From contig NZ_ATWJ01000013.1 of the NCBI RefSeq assembly GCF_000421185.1, forward strand, positions 186,001-250,000: DNA of 64,000 nucleotides, in the 5' to 3' direction. This stretch comes from Ornithinimicrobium pekingense DSM 21552 (GTDB lineage Bacteria; Actinomycetota; Actinomycetes; Actinomycetales; Dermatophilaceae). Positions within the stretch are counted from its first letter, which is position 1; each line of letters opens with the position of its first letter. Both the position numbers and the translations under genes were made by a program. A model generated the notes under the pieces. That model had not been told where the DNA came from. It did no database searches and saw only the letters and a program-made list of their open reading frames with translations. Shown piece by piece: positions 41,514 through 50,312 of this stretch.

Positions 41514-42518
41514 ATGCCACCCACCCGTCTGACCCAGCTGGCCCGCGGCGGCGGGTGCGCCTGCAAGATCCCCGCCGGTGAGCTGGAGGACCTGGTGGCC
41601 GGTCTGCGGGGCGCTCGCCCGGGAGGGGCCGACGTCCTCGTCGGCCTGGACGACGGCGACGACGCGGCAGCCGTCCGCATCGAGGGCGGCGTGGCGGTGC
41701 TGTCCACCGCCGACTTCTTCACGCCGGTCGTGGACGACCCCTACGACTGGGGCCGGATCGCGGCCGCCAACGCCCTGTCGGACATCTACGCCATGGGCGG
41801 CACCCCGGTGATGGCGATCAACCTCGTCGGCTGGCCGCGCGAGAGCCTGGGTCCCGACCTGCTGCGCGCGGTGCTGCAGGGCGGTCTGGACGTCGCGAGC
41901 TCGGCCGGCTGCCCGGTGATCGGCGGCCACAGCATCGACGCCCCCGAGCCGCTCTACGGGATGGCGGTCACCGGCACCGCCGACCCCGACCGTCTCATGC
42001 GCAACGACGCCGCCCGGGCCGGGCTGCCGATCAGCCTGACCAAGCCCCTCGGCGTGGGCGTGCTCAACAACCGCGCCAAGGCCACCGGCGAGGTCAGCCC
42101 CGAGGCGGTGGAGAGCATGGCGTCGCTCAACCGGGAGGCCGCGCTCGCCGCGCTGGCGGCGGGGGTGCGGGCGGCCACCGACGTCACCGGCTTCGGGCTG
42201 CTGGGCCACCTGTTCAAGATGTGCCGCGCCTCCGGGGTGAGCGCACGGGTCGACGCCGCGGCCGTGCCCTACCTGGACGGTGCCCGGCAGGCGCTCGCGG
42301 CCGGGCACGTCCCGGGCGGCTCCCGGCGCAACCTGGACTGGGTGCGGCCCCACCTGGCCACGGCGCCCGGTGTCGACGAGGACGAGCTCGTCCTCCTCGC
42401 CGACGCCCAGACCTCCGGCGGCCTGCTCGTCGTGGGCGAGGTGCCCGGGGCGCCGGTCGTCGGCGAGACGCTGCCCGCCGGAGCGCTAGGGCAGGGGGTC
42501 CTCCTCCAGGTCGCGTGA
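41514..42518 (+). CDS. selD: Selenide, water dikinase (selenophosphate synthetase)
   Basis: 334-residue ATP enzyme making selenophosphate for SelA. The N-terminal active-site motif GGGCACKIP has Cys15 and Lys18 (Cys rather than Sec). Other motifs: LDDGDDAAAV, FFTPVVDDPYDWGRIAAANA (split), VIGGHSIDAPEPLYGMAVTG, TDVTGFGLLGHL. Predicted leaderless start: TAAGGT (41502-41507) ends 6 nt before the ATG. Divergent from tRNA-Sec; overlaps the convergent OFA transporter by 33 nt. Confidence 0.95.
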   Translation: MPPTRLTQLARGGGCACKIPAGELEDLVAGLRGARPGGADVLVGLDDGDDAAAVRIEGGVAVLSTADFFTPVVDDPYDWGRIAAANALSDIYAMGGTPVMAINLVGWPRESLGPDLLRAVLQGGLDVASSAGCPVIGGHSIDAPEPLYGMAVTGTADPDRLMRNDAARAGLPISLTKPLGVGVLNNRAKATGEVSPEAVESMASLNREAALAALAAGVRAATDVTGFGLLGHLFKMCRASGVSARVDAAAVPYLDGARQALAAGHVPGGSRRNLDWVRPHLATAPGVDEDELVLLADAQTSGGLLVVGEVPGAPVVGETLPAGALGQGVLLQVA

Positions 42519-43877
42519 GCGCCCGGTCGCGGACGTGGTCCGTGCGGGCGTGCTCTCCTCGGGCGTGCTCTCCTCGGGCGCGGTGTCCCGCCGGGGCGGA
42601 CGCGTGACCAGGGGCAGGGCGACGCCGACCAGGGCGAGGATGCCGACGACGGTGAAGCCCAGCGTGTAGGCCTGGTCGTCGCCGACGAGCCAGGAGATGA
42701 GCAGCGGACCGGCGACCCCGCCGATCGACCAGCCGATGAGCATGAGCCCGTAGATGGCCCCCGAGTACCGGACCCCGAAGAAGTCGCTGGCGGTGGAGGG
42801 CAGGGTGCCGAAGGCGCCGCCGTAGCAGAGGTAGATCACGGCCGCGAGAACGCAGAAAAGCACCACGTCGGAGGTGTGCGGGATGGCCAGCAGCGCCAGG
42901 CCCTGCAGCCCCAGGATCCCCAGGAACGCCGGTCGCCGCCCGATCCGGTCGGAGATCGCGGCCCACAGGATGCGCCCTGCTCCGTTGAACAACCCCATCA
43001 CCCCGACCAGCGTCGCGGCCCCGGCGGCGCTGAACCCGGCGACGTCGGTAGCCGTGCCGGCGGCGATCGAGACGAAGGAGATGCCGGCGGTGACCGACAC
43101 GGTGAGGATGAGCGTGAGCAGGTACCACTGCGGCGTGCGCATCGCCTCCTGCTGCGTGTAGTCGTGCCCGGCACCCACCGGCTCGGCCTCCGTCTCGGTC
43201 TCCTCCTCGGCACCGGACGACTCGTCCGCAGACTCGTCCGCGGGCTCGGCACCCACGCGGTAGCCCTGCGGCGGGTCGCGAAACACCGACGCACCCAGCA
43301 GCCCGGCCACGAGGTAGGCCAGCCCCAGCCACAGGAACACCTTGGTGGGATAGCGCTGGTAGTCCTCGCTGGCCCCGATCATCGCCTGCGCCAGCGGCGA
43401 GGTGATGACCGCGCCGAAGCCGAAACCGCCCACGGCGATGCCGGTGATCAGGCCCCGCTTGTCCGGGAACCACTTCTGCAGCATCGAGATCGGGACGATG
43501 TAGGCCAGCCCGAGGCCGACCCCGCCGAGCACGCCATACCCGAGGATGAGCAGCCACAGGTCGCCCGCGTCGCGGGCGAGGCTGGCCAGCATGATGCCCC
43601 CGGAGTAGACCGTCACGCCGGCGAGCGCGACCGGGCGGGGGCCCCGCCGGTCCTGCAGGCGCCCGCCGAGGAAGGTCCCGACGAAGATCATCCCGATCGC
43701 GACCTCGAAGGGGATGGCGGCCTGCACCTTGCTCAGCTCGAAGGCCGACGCCTCGGACTGGAGGGCCTTGGCGAAGGTGCTCCAGGCGTAGACGGCACCG
43801 ATCGCCAGCTGGACCAGCACCCCGCCGGCGAGGACCAGCCAACGATGTCCGGAGGGGGTGTCGCTCGCGTCGCTCAT
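42486..43877 (-). CDS. OFA-family MFS transporter (oxalate/formate-type)
   Basis: 463-residue, twelve-TM major facilitator of the oxalate:formate antiporter family: GAVYAWSTFAKALQSE in TM1, GTFLGGRLQDRRGPRP in loop 2-3, and YLCYGGAFGTLPSTASDFFG in TM10-11. The central loop is acidic (ADESADESSGAEEETETEAE), and the tail carries an EEST repeat encoded by two 15-bp units at 42546-42575. AGGAG precedes the ATG at 43877. Lying 48 nt downstream of nrfD, it most likely brings formate to, or exchanges it for, formate dehydrogenase; this substrate is an inference from context. Confidence 0.85.
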   Translation of the reverse strand: MSDASDTPSGHRWLVLAGGVLVQLAIGAVYAWSTFAKALQSEASAFELSKVQAAIPFEVAIGMIFVGTFLGGRLQDRRGPRPVALAGVTVYSGGIMLASLARDAGDLWLLILGYGVLGGVGLGLAYIVPISMLQKWFPDKRGLITGIAVGGFGFGAVITSPLAQAMIGASEDYQRYPTKVFLWLGLAYLVAGLLGASVFRDPPQGYRVGAEPADESADESSGAEEETETEAEPVGAGHDYTQQEAMRTPQWYLLTLILTVSVTAGISFVSIAAGTATDVAGFSAAGAATLVGVMGLFNGAGRILWAAISDRIGRRPAFLGILGLQGLALLAIPHTSDVVLFCVLAAVIYLCYGGAFGTLPSTASDFFGVRYSGAIYGLMLIGWSIGGVAGPLLISWLVGDDQAYTLGFTVVGILALVGVALPLVTRPPRRDTAPEESTPEESTPARTTSATGRSRDLEEDPLP

Positions 43878-43925
43878 GCCATCTCCTGGGTGGGCGGACC
43901 GGAGGCCGTGGCGGCCGGACCGGGG

Positions 43926-45068
43926 TTACCGGACGGTGACGATGCTGTCGTGGACGGCACCCTGGGCCCGGCGCTGCTCCAGGCGGCGCTTCTGGGGACC
44001 GACGGTGTAGCGGGGGTCGCGCGCGGACTCCATACCGGCCTCGACGACGCCGAAGCGGGTGAGCGCCGACGCGGCGGCGAGGGCGACCCCGGAGGCCACC
44101 GACACCAGGCGGCTGCGGCCGGCCAGCAGGGTGCCGAGGCCGCCGGCGACGGTCAGGAGCCTGGCCAGGCGCAGCGTGCGGCCGGCCTTGCCGGTCTCCA
44201 GCGGCTCGACGAGCTCGAGGCCGTGCAGGTGCTGCTCGAGCCGCTGCATGGCGACGAGGTCGGTGGCCGCCCCGATGAGGGCGAAGCGTCGGGCCGGACC
44301 GGCCTCGGTCACCGGGCTGAGCGCCATCTGCACCCCGCCGGAGGCCATCGCGGCCGAGGCGACGAAGACGAAGGGCAGCTGCGAGCGGCTCTCGAACCAG
44401 ACGGGCGTGACGGTGTCGGACAGCAGCACCGCCGTGTATGCGGCCAGGGGCGGGGCGAAGAGCGCCTGCCCCGCCGCCGCCGGCGCGTCCATCAGCGCGA
44501 GCGTGCGCTGGGCCGTGCCGAGCACGCCGCGCTCGGGCACGTCGACCGCCCGGGCCACCTCCGCGGCCGTCGCCACCCCGGCGAAGGCGGCGTAGCCGGA
44601 CAGGATCCAGGTGCCCACGCTCATCGGCGAGGTCAGCTTGACGGTGCGCAGCATGTTGAGGAAGCGTTCGGGCCTCCCCAGGTCGGCGACGAGGGCCGCC
44701 CCGCTGAGGACCACGGCGGTCATCGCGGTGTAGCGGCTGTTGCGGCGCAGCACGTGCCGGCCGGTCGCCGCCGCTCCCGTGGCGATGAGTCCGGAGCCCG
44801 CCGCGACGCCGCCCAGGAAGAGGTAGAGCGGGATCTCGTGCTTCCAGGGCACCGGCTTGATGACCGGCTGGCCGTAGTAGTCGGAGAACTCGGCGTCGGG
44901 CACCGCCGGGGCCTCGCGGCGTCCTCCCCCGTCCCGGTTCAGCCAGCTCCGGCCGGTGCGGGCCAGGTCGCGGGCCGCGCCCGTGGCGTGGCCGCGCACG
45001 GAGCTCCGCCGGCGGCGCCGACCCCCCTCCTCCGGCGGGCGGTAGCTGTCGAACCTCGAGGTGGTCAC
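43926..45068 (-). CDS. NrfD/PsrC-type membrane quinone subunit of formate dehydrogenase
   Basis: 380-residue integral membrane protein, about eight TMs, of the NrfD family; it should pass electrons between FdhB and the menaquinone pool. A basic N-terminus (RRRRRSS) precedes WKHEIPLYLFLGGVAAGSGL, the family signature. No haem-ligand pattern of a cytochrome b FdhI is present, so this replaces the FdoI-type subunit. GTG overlaps the fdhB stop (GTGA). Last Fdh subunit before the transporter gene. Confidence 0.88.
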   Translation of the reverse strand: MTTSRFDSYRPPEEGGRRRRRSSVRGHATGAARDLARTGRSWLNRDGGGRREAPAVPDAEFSDYYGQPVIKPVPWKHEIPLYLFLGGVAAGSGLIATGAAATGRHVLRRNSRYTAMTAVVLSGAALVADLGRPERFLNMLRTVKLTSPMSVGTWILSGYAAFAGVATAAEVARAVDVPERGVLGTAQRTLALMDAPAAAGQALFAPPLAAYTAVLLSDTVTPVWFESRSQLPFVFVASAAMASGGVQMALSPVTEAGPARRFALIGAATDLVAMQRLEQHLHGLELVEPLETGKAGRTLRLARLLTVAGGLGTLLAGRSRLVSVASGVALAAASALTRFGVVEAGMESARDPRYTVGPQKRRLEQRRAQGAVHDSIVTVR

Positions 45069-46216
45069 GGGCGTCTCCCGACGAAGGCCAGCGCCGCCGC
45101 ACCGAGCAACCCCACCCCGGCCAGGCCGGCCTTGCGGAACATCTCGGCCAGCTTCGCCGTGGGGACCACCGGGTCCGGCGGCAGGCCGTAGACCTCGGGC
45201 TCGTCGAGCAGGAGGAACACCGACCCGGTGCCGCCGACGCCGTCGTCGTCGTTGGCGCCGTAGAGCCGGGCCTCGGTAAAACCCTGCTCGTGCAGCTCGG
45301 TCACGCGCTCCCGGGCGATGTCGACCATCTCCTGGCGCGTGCCGAAGCGGATCGAGGTGGTCGGGCAGGTCTGGGCGCAGGCGGGCGTCTGGTCGTCGGT
45401 GAGCCGGTCGTAGCACAGCGTGCACTTCTGGGCGATGCCGACGTCGGGCACGTGCCCGTCCTCCCGCACGGAGACGGCCGCGTCGGTGCGCCGCTCGATG
45501 ACCCCGAACGGGCAGGCCCCCACGCAGTAGCCGCAGCCGTTGCAGACGTCGGCCTGGACGACCACCGTGCCGTGCTCGCTGCGGAAGAGCGCACCGGTGG
45601 GGCAGACGTCGAGACAGCCGGCGTGGGTGCAGTGCTTGCACACGTCGGAGGCCATGAGCCAGCGGAAGTCCGGCAGGGCGCCGACCATCGGCGTGCCGTC
45701 GACGGTGGTCCCCGGGCTCGCCGCGCCCGAGGCGCCGGCCGTGCCGGCCGCGATGGACGTGCCGGCCCGGCTCGCCGTGCTGGACGCGAGCATGTCGCGC
45801 AGGTCGGGGCCGTGCCCGTCCGCCGGGGCGGGCGGGGTCCCGTAGCCGGCGGGCGAGCCCCCGGCCGGGGCACCGCCGACGGCTGCCGGGGGCGCCCCCA
45901 TCCCCGGCATCCCCAGCTCGACCAACCGACGCCCCGACTCCCGCGCCTCGGCGATCCGCTCGCGGCTCTGCTCCACGAAGGCGACGTGCCGCCAGGTGCT
46001 CGCGCCCAGCCCGCCGGTGTTGTCGTAGGAGTTGGCGCTGAGGGTCAGCCCGTCGAGCGGGATCGCGTTCCACTCCTTGCACGCCACCTCGCAGGCCTTG
46101 CACCCGATGCAGATCGAGGTGTCGGTGAAGAAGCCCTTGCGCTCGGGAGCCTCCTGCCAGCCCGCGTCGGGGGCCGGGTCGGTCCGCCCGGCCAGCTGGC
46201 GTGCGAGGTAGCCCAT
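45065..46216 (-). CDS. fdhB: Formate dehydrogenase iron-sulfur subunit
   Basis: 383-residue ferredoxin-like subunit with four [4Fe-4S] sets: CIGCKACEVACKEW, CKHCTHAGCLDVCP, CNGCGYCVGACPFG and CTLCYDRLTDDQTPACAQTC. Between sets one and two lies an insertion of about 90 residues, rich in Gly, Pro, Ala and Ser, longer than usual. A single C-terminal TM (AGVGLLGAAALAFVG) anchors it. ATG shares one base with the fdhA stop (TGATG). Confidence 0.92.
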   Translation of the reverse strand: MGYLARQLAGRTDPAPDAGWQEAPERKGFFTDTSICIGCKACEVACKEWNAIPLDGLTLSANSYDNTGGLGASTWRHVAFVEQSRERIAEARESGRRLVELGMPGMGAPPAAVGGAPAGGSPAGYGTPPAPADGHGPDLRDMLASSTASRAGTSIAAGTAGASGAASPGTTVDGTPMVGALPDFRWLMASDVCKHCTHAGCLDVCPTGALFRSEHGTVVVQADVCNGCGYCVGACPFGVIERRTDAAVSVREDGHVPDVGIAQKCTLCYDRLTDDQTPACAQTCPTTSIRFGTRQEMVDIARERVTELHEQGFTEARLYGANDDDGVGGTGSVFLLLDEPEVYGLPPDPVVPTAKLAEMFRKAGLAGVGLLGAAALAFVGRRP

Positions 46217-49200
46217 CAACCCGTTCCTTCCGTGTCGGCCGTCGCGCTGGTGGAGCCGGTCTCCCCGGGAGCGCCCGCCGCGGCCCGGCGTCGCGCCATC
46301 TCCGGCGGCACCTCGTCGACGCGCTCGTGGGCGGTGGCGGCGGTGGTGCCCGCCCGGGACTGGTACTCCGAGACGAGGCGGAGCAGCTCCTCGCCGCGCG
46401 GGCGCCGCCCGGGCCGGATGTCGCAGGAGGCGACCTTGGACTCCTGGATGTGCACGTTGGGGTCGAGCACCACGCCGAGCAGGTCGTTGGCGGAGTCGCC
46501 CTCGACCACGGCGTCCCGGCCGATGCCCCAGTGGTAGGGCAGCCCGATCTGGTGCAGGGTGCGGCCGGCGATCGTCAGCGGGCGGACCCGGTCGGTGACC
46601 AGGACACGGGCCTCGATGGCGCTGCGCGCCGAGATGATCGTGGCCCACCCGCCGTTCTCCAGCCCGACCTCCTGGGCGAGCTCGGGCGAGACCTCGCAGA
46701 ACATCTCGGGCTGCAGCTCGGACAGGTAGGGCAGCCAGCGGCTCATCCCGCCGGCCGTGTGGTGCTCGGTGAGACGGTAGGTGGTGAAGACGTAGGGGTA
46801 GACGTCGCTGCCCGGCTCCTCGCCCGAGGGGCTCCACAGGTTGTCCTTGCGCGGGAAGATCAGCCGGCTGGGGTTGCGCTGCTGGGCGTAGAGCGGGTTG
46901 TCGACGGGCGACTCCTGCGCCTCGTAGTGCGTGGGCAGCGGTCCGTCGACCATGCCCTTGGGCGCGAAGAGCCAGCCCTTGCCGTCGGCCTGCATGATGA
47001 ACGGGTCGTCACCGGCCAGGGCGGCCGGGCCACCGTCGTCGGGGGCCGGGCGGAAGGACGGGTCGCGGTCGACCGGGAAGTCGGGGACGTCCTTGCCGAC
47101 CCACCGGCCCGCCTCCTCGTCCCACCAGACGTACTTCTTGCGCTCGCTCCAGGGCCGCCCCTGCGGGTCGGCCGAGGCACGGTTGTAGAGGATGCGCCGG
47201 TTCATCGGCCAGGCCCAGCCCCACTGGGCGGCCACCTCGTCCTGCTCGTGCCGGGGCACCCGGTTGGCCGACCGGTTGACCCCGCCGGCGAAGACACCGG
47301 TGTAGATCCAGCAGCCGCCGGACGTCGAGCCGTCGGCCCGCATCTGCGTGAAGGAGCTCAGCAGCTCGCCGGCCTTCTCCCCGGTCAGGTGGGAACCGTT
47401 GATCTCGCGCAGGACGGCCTCGCCGTCGACCTCGCCGTGCTCGTCCTGGGGGTAGTCCCAGGTCAGGTCGAGCAACGGACGGTCGCGCTCGTCCGTCGAG
47501 CCGGCGAGCTTGTCGCGCATCCGCCGGCCCAGCTCGTAGAAGAAGTCGAGCTCGCTCTGCGCCTCGCCCGGCGGCCGGACCGCCTGGTGGCGCCACTGCA
47601 GCATCCGCTGCGTCTGGGTGAACGTCCCGGACTTCTCCACGTGGGTCGCCGCGGGCAGGAAGAACACCTCGGTCTGGATGTCCTCGGTGCGCACCTCGCC
47701 CGTGGCGATCTCCGGGGAGTCCTTCCAGAAGGTGGCGGTCTCGATGAGCTGGAGGTCGCGGACCACCAGCCACTTCAGGTGGCCCAGCGCGAGCCGCTGC
47801 ATCCGCGCGTGGGCCGAGCCCACCGCCGGGTTCTGGCCGACGACGAAGTAGCCCTCGACCTCGCCGTCGAGCATCGCCATGGTCGTCTGGTAGGTGCCGT
47901 GGGCTCCCGTCAGGCGCGGCAGGTAGTCGAAGCAGAAGTCGTTGTCCGGGGTGGCGGCGTCGCCGAACCAGGCCTTGAGCAGGCTGGCGGTGTAGGCCGG
48001 GGACTCCGTCCAGAAGCCCTTCTGCAGCGGCGAGGCGATCTGGGACAGGTAGTCCTCGAGCGTGTCGTGCTCGCCGGCCACCGGCATCGGCAGGTAGCCG
48101 GGCAGCAGGTTGAACAGCGTCGGGATGTCGGTCGAGCCCTGGATGCTGGCGTGCCCGCGCAGGGCCATGATGCCGCCGCCGGGGCGGCCCATGTTGCCCA
48201 TGAGCAGCTGCAGGATGGCGGCCGCGCGGATGAACTGGGCCCCGAGGCTGTGCTGGGTCCAGCCCAGCGCGTAGGCGAAGCAGGTCGTGCGCTCACGCCC
48301 GGAGTTGTCCGTGATCGCGCGGGCGACCTCGTAGAACTGCTCCTCGGGTATGCCGCACACGTCGCGGACCATCTGCGGCGTGTACCGGCGGTAGTGCCGC
48401 TTGAGGATCTGGAAGACGGTCCGGGGGTGCTGCAGGGTCTCGTCCCGCACCACGCGTGCGTGCTCCAGGGGGGCGCCGTACGAGCCCAGCTCCTGTCCCG
48501 CGGCCCGGGCGCGCGTGCGCGACTCCGGCTCGTCGTCACCGGCCGGTTCCTGGATCTCGCCGTCGGTGTCCGCCCGCGCCTCGTAGGCCCAGGAGGCGTT
48601 GTCGTAGGTGCCGGTGCGCGGGTCGTAGCCGGAGAACACGCCGTCGAGGTCCTCGGTGTCCACGAAGTCCTCGTTGACCAGGGTCGCGGCGTTGGTGTAG
48701 GCGACGACGTAGTCGTGGAAGTACAGGTCGTTGCTCAGGACGTGGTTGATGATCGCGCCGAGCAGGACCACGTCGGTACCCGCCCGCACGGGGACGTGCG
48801 TGTCAGCGATCGCCGAGGTGCGGGTGAAGCGGGGGTCGATGTGGATGACGCGCGCACCGCGGGCCTTGGCCTCAGAGACCCACTGGAAGCCCACGGGGTG
48901 GCACTCGGCCATGTTGGACCCCTGGATCACCACGCAGTCGGCGTTGGCCATGTCCTGCAGGGCCTGGGTCGCACCGCCGCGCCCGAACGAGGCTCCCAGA
49001 CTGGGAACCGTGGAGCTGTGTCATATCCGGGCCTGGTTCTCGATCTGGATCGCCCCCGACGCCGTGTACAGCTTCTTCATGAGGTAGTTCTCCTCGTTGT
49101 CGAGGGTGGCTCCCCCGAGCGAGGCGATCCCCATGGTCCGGCGGACCCGGCGGCCCTTGGAGTCGAGCTCCTGCCAGGTGTTGCGGCGGGACTCCAGGTA

Positions 49201-49593
49201 GCGCTCGGCGATCATGTCGATCGCCGTGTCCCGGTCGAGACGCTGCCACTGCGTGCCGCCGGGTGGTCGGTAGAGCACGTGCGTCTGGCGGGACGGGCTG
49301 TTGACCAGCTGCTCGCTGGCGGCGCCCTTGGGGCACAGGCGGCCCCTGCTGACCGGCGAGTCCGGGTCGCCCTCGATCTGCACGACCTTCTCGTCCTTGA
49401 CGAAGACCTTCTGCCCGCATCCCACCGCGCAGTAGGGGCAGACGCTCTGGACCACCCGGTCCGAGGTGGAGGTGCGTGGCGTCACCTCGCGCGTGCGGCG
49501 TGAGGTGACCGAGGCTCCCCGTCCGAGCAGGTCACCGGTCGCCAGCTGCCGCAGCACGGGCCAGCCCAGGAAGGTCGAGTCCTTGCGTGCCAT
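46216..49593 (-). CDS. fdhA: Selenocysteine-containing formate dehydrogenase alpha subunit
   Basis: 1125 residues with an in-frame TGA (49023-49021) as Sec191. It oxidises formate to CO2 at Mo/W-bisMGD. N-terminal [4Fe-4S] site: CPYCAVGCGQKVFV then GRLCPKGA. Around the Sec: ENQARI-U-HSSTVPSLGASF, the exact FDH active-site context (U-H). The frame stays homologous on both sides (ANADCVVIQGSNMAECHPVG follows). A SECIS-like hairpin lies 11 nt after the UGA, and selA, selB, selC and selD are all nearby. No twin-arginine signal is seen at the N-terminus, so a cytoplasmic-facing enzyme is likely. The start was chosen at ATG 49593. Confidence 0.95.
48991..49023 (-). promoter_or_regulatory. UGA(Sec) codon and bacterial SECIS element in fdhA
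   Basis: UGA at 49023-49021, an 11-nt spacer, then a hairpin (49009-48991): GGUUCCC-AGUCU-GGGAGCC with one U-G pair. The 11-nt spacing and AGUCU loop closely parallel the Escherichia coli fdhF element (11 nt, loop AGGUCU). SelB would bind here. Confidence 0.9.
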
Positions 49594-49704
49594 GGTCACC
49601 GCCGCCTCGTGTCGTGGAACGTCCGCGTCCGACTGCCCATACCGTAGCCCGGCCCGCGACGTTCGCCACCCGAGGCGACCCGGGGCCGCCGGACCGTGCG
49701 GGCG

Positions 49705-49721
49705 TACGACATATGGTCGTA
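49705..49721. promoter_or_regulatory. Palindromic operator in the fdhA / split-barrel promoter region
   Basis: TACGAC-ATATG-GTCGTA, perfect 6-bp arms with a 5-bp spacer. TAGAAT at 49720-49725 is a good -10 for the plus-strand gene and overlaps the right arm, suggesting repression. The regulator is not identifiable in the window. Confidence 0.65.
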
Positions 49722-49762
49722 GAATGGGGCCACCAGCGTCCCGAAGAGAAGGAGGCGGGAGC

Positions 49763-50194
49763 ATGCAGCAGGTGCGCCCCATGCAGATCCTGTCCGAGGC
49801 CGAGTGCTGGGCCCGGCTCGAGGCGACGGAGTTCGGCCGCATGGCCTACCACCTCGCCGACGAGGTCCACATCGCACCGGTCAACTACGCCGTCACCGAC
49901 CGACGGCTGGTCTTCCGCACGGCCGAGGGCTCCAAGCTGCTCGGCGTCGTGATGAACGAGGACGTGGCCTTCGAGATCGACCGCATCGACGACGGCGACG
50001 AGCGCGCCTGGAGCGTCATCGCGCGCGGCAAGGCGCGGATCCTCGAGGGCGAGGAGGCCAGGGCAGCGGACAACCTGCGGCTGCGGCCGTGGGTGTCCTC
50101 GGAGAAGCACAACGTGGTCGCGATCGACGTCGACGAGGTGAGCGGGCGGGAGTTCCACCTGGCACGCCCCTGGCAGCACATGCTGCCGGACTAG
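49763..50194 (+). CDS. Pyridoxamine-phosphate-oxidase-like split-barrel protein
   Basis: 143-residue FMN/F420-binding split-barrel protein of the PNPOx-like/NimA type: AEVH-like core EVHIAPVNYAVTDRRLVFRT, EGSKLLGVVMNEDVAFEIDR and WSVIARGKARI. ATG at 49763 is preceded by AAGGAGG with 7 nt spacing, the best ribosome-binding site in this region. Divergent from fdhA with a palindromic operator between. Such proteins bind flavin, deazaflavin or haem; substrate unknown. Confidence 0.82.
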   Translation: MQQVRPMQILSEAECWARLEATEFGRMAYHLADEVHIAPVNYAVTDRRLVFRTAEGSKLLGVVMNEDVAFEIDRIDDGDERAWSVIARGKARILEGEEARAADNLRLRPWVSSEKHNVVAIDVDEVSGREFHLARPWQHMLPD

Positions 50195-50238
50195 GTGGCT
50201 ACTGCCGAGGATCCTTCGTAAGCCATGGCGCGTTCGGG

Positions 50239-50252
50239 CCGAGCATGCTCGG
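50239..50252. promoter_or_regulatory. 14-bp palindrome upstream of metB
   Basis: CCGAGCATGCTCGG, perfect palindrome about 60 bp before the metB start. TAGTTT at 50271-50276 could be the -10, which puts the palindrome near the -35 region. An operator for sulfur or methionine control is a guess. Confidence 0.45.
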
Positions 50253-50312
50253 ATCGTTCGGTCGGTGTGCTAGTTTCGCGGCTCATCCGCCGACGCTTCT
50301 CGAGGACCGCTC

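Noticed and set aside
49021-49023. Apparent nonsense mutation splitting formate dehydrogenase into two genes
   Set aside because: The stop is TGA at the known Sec position, both sides stay homologous in the same frame, a SECIS-like hairpin follows and selABCD are nearby.
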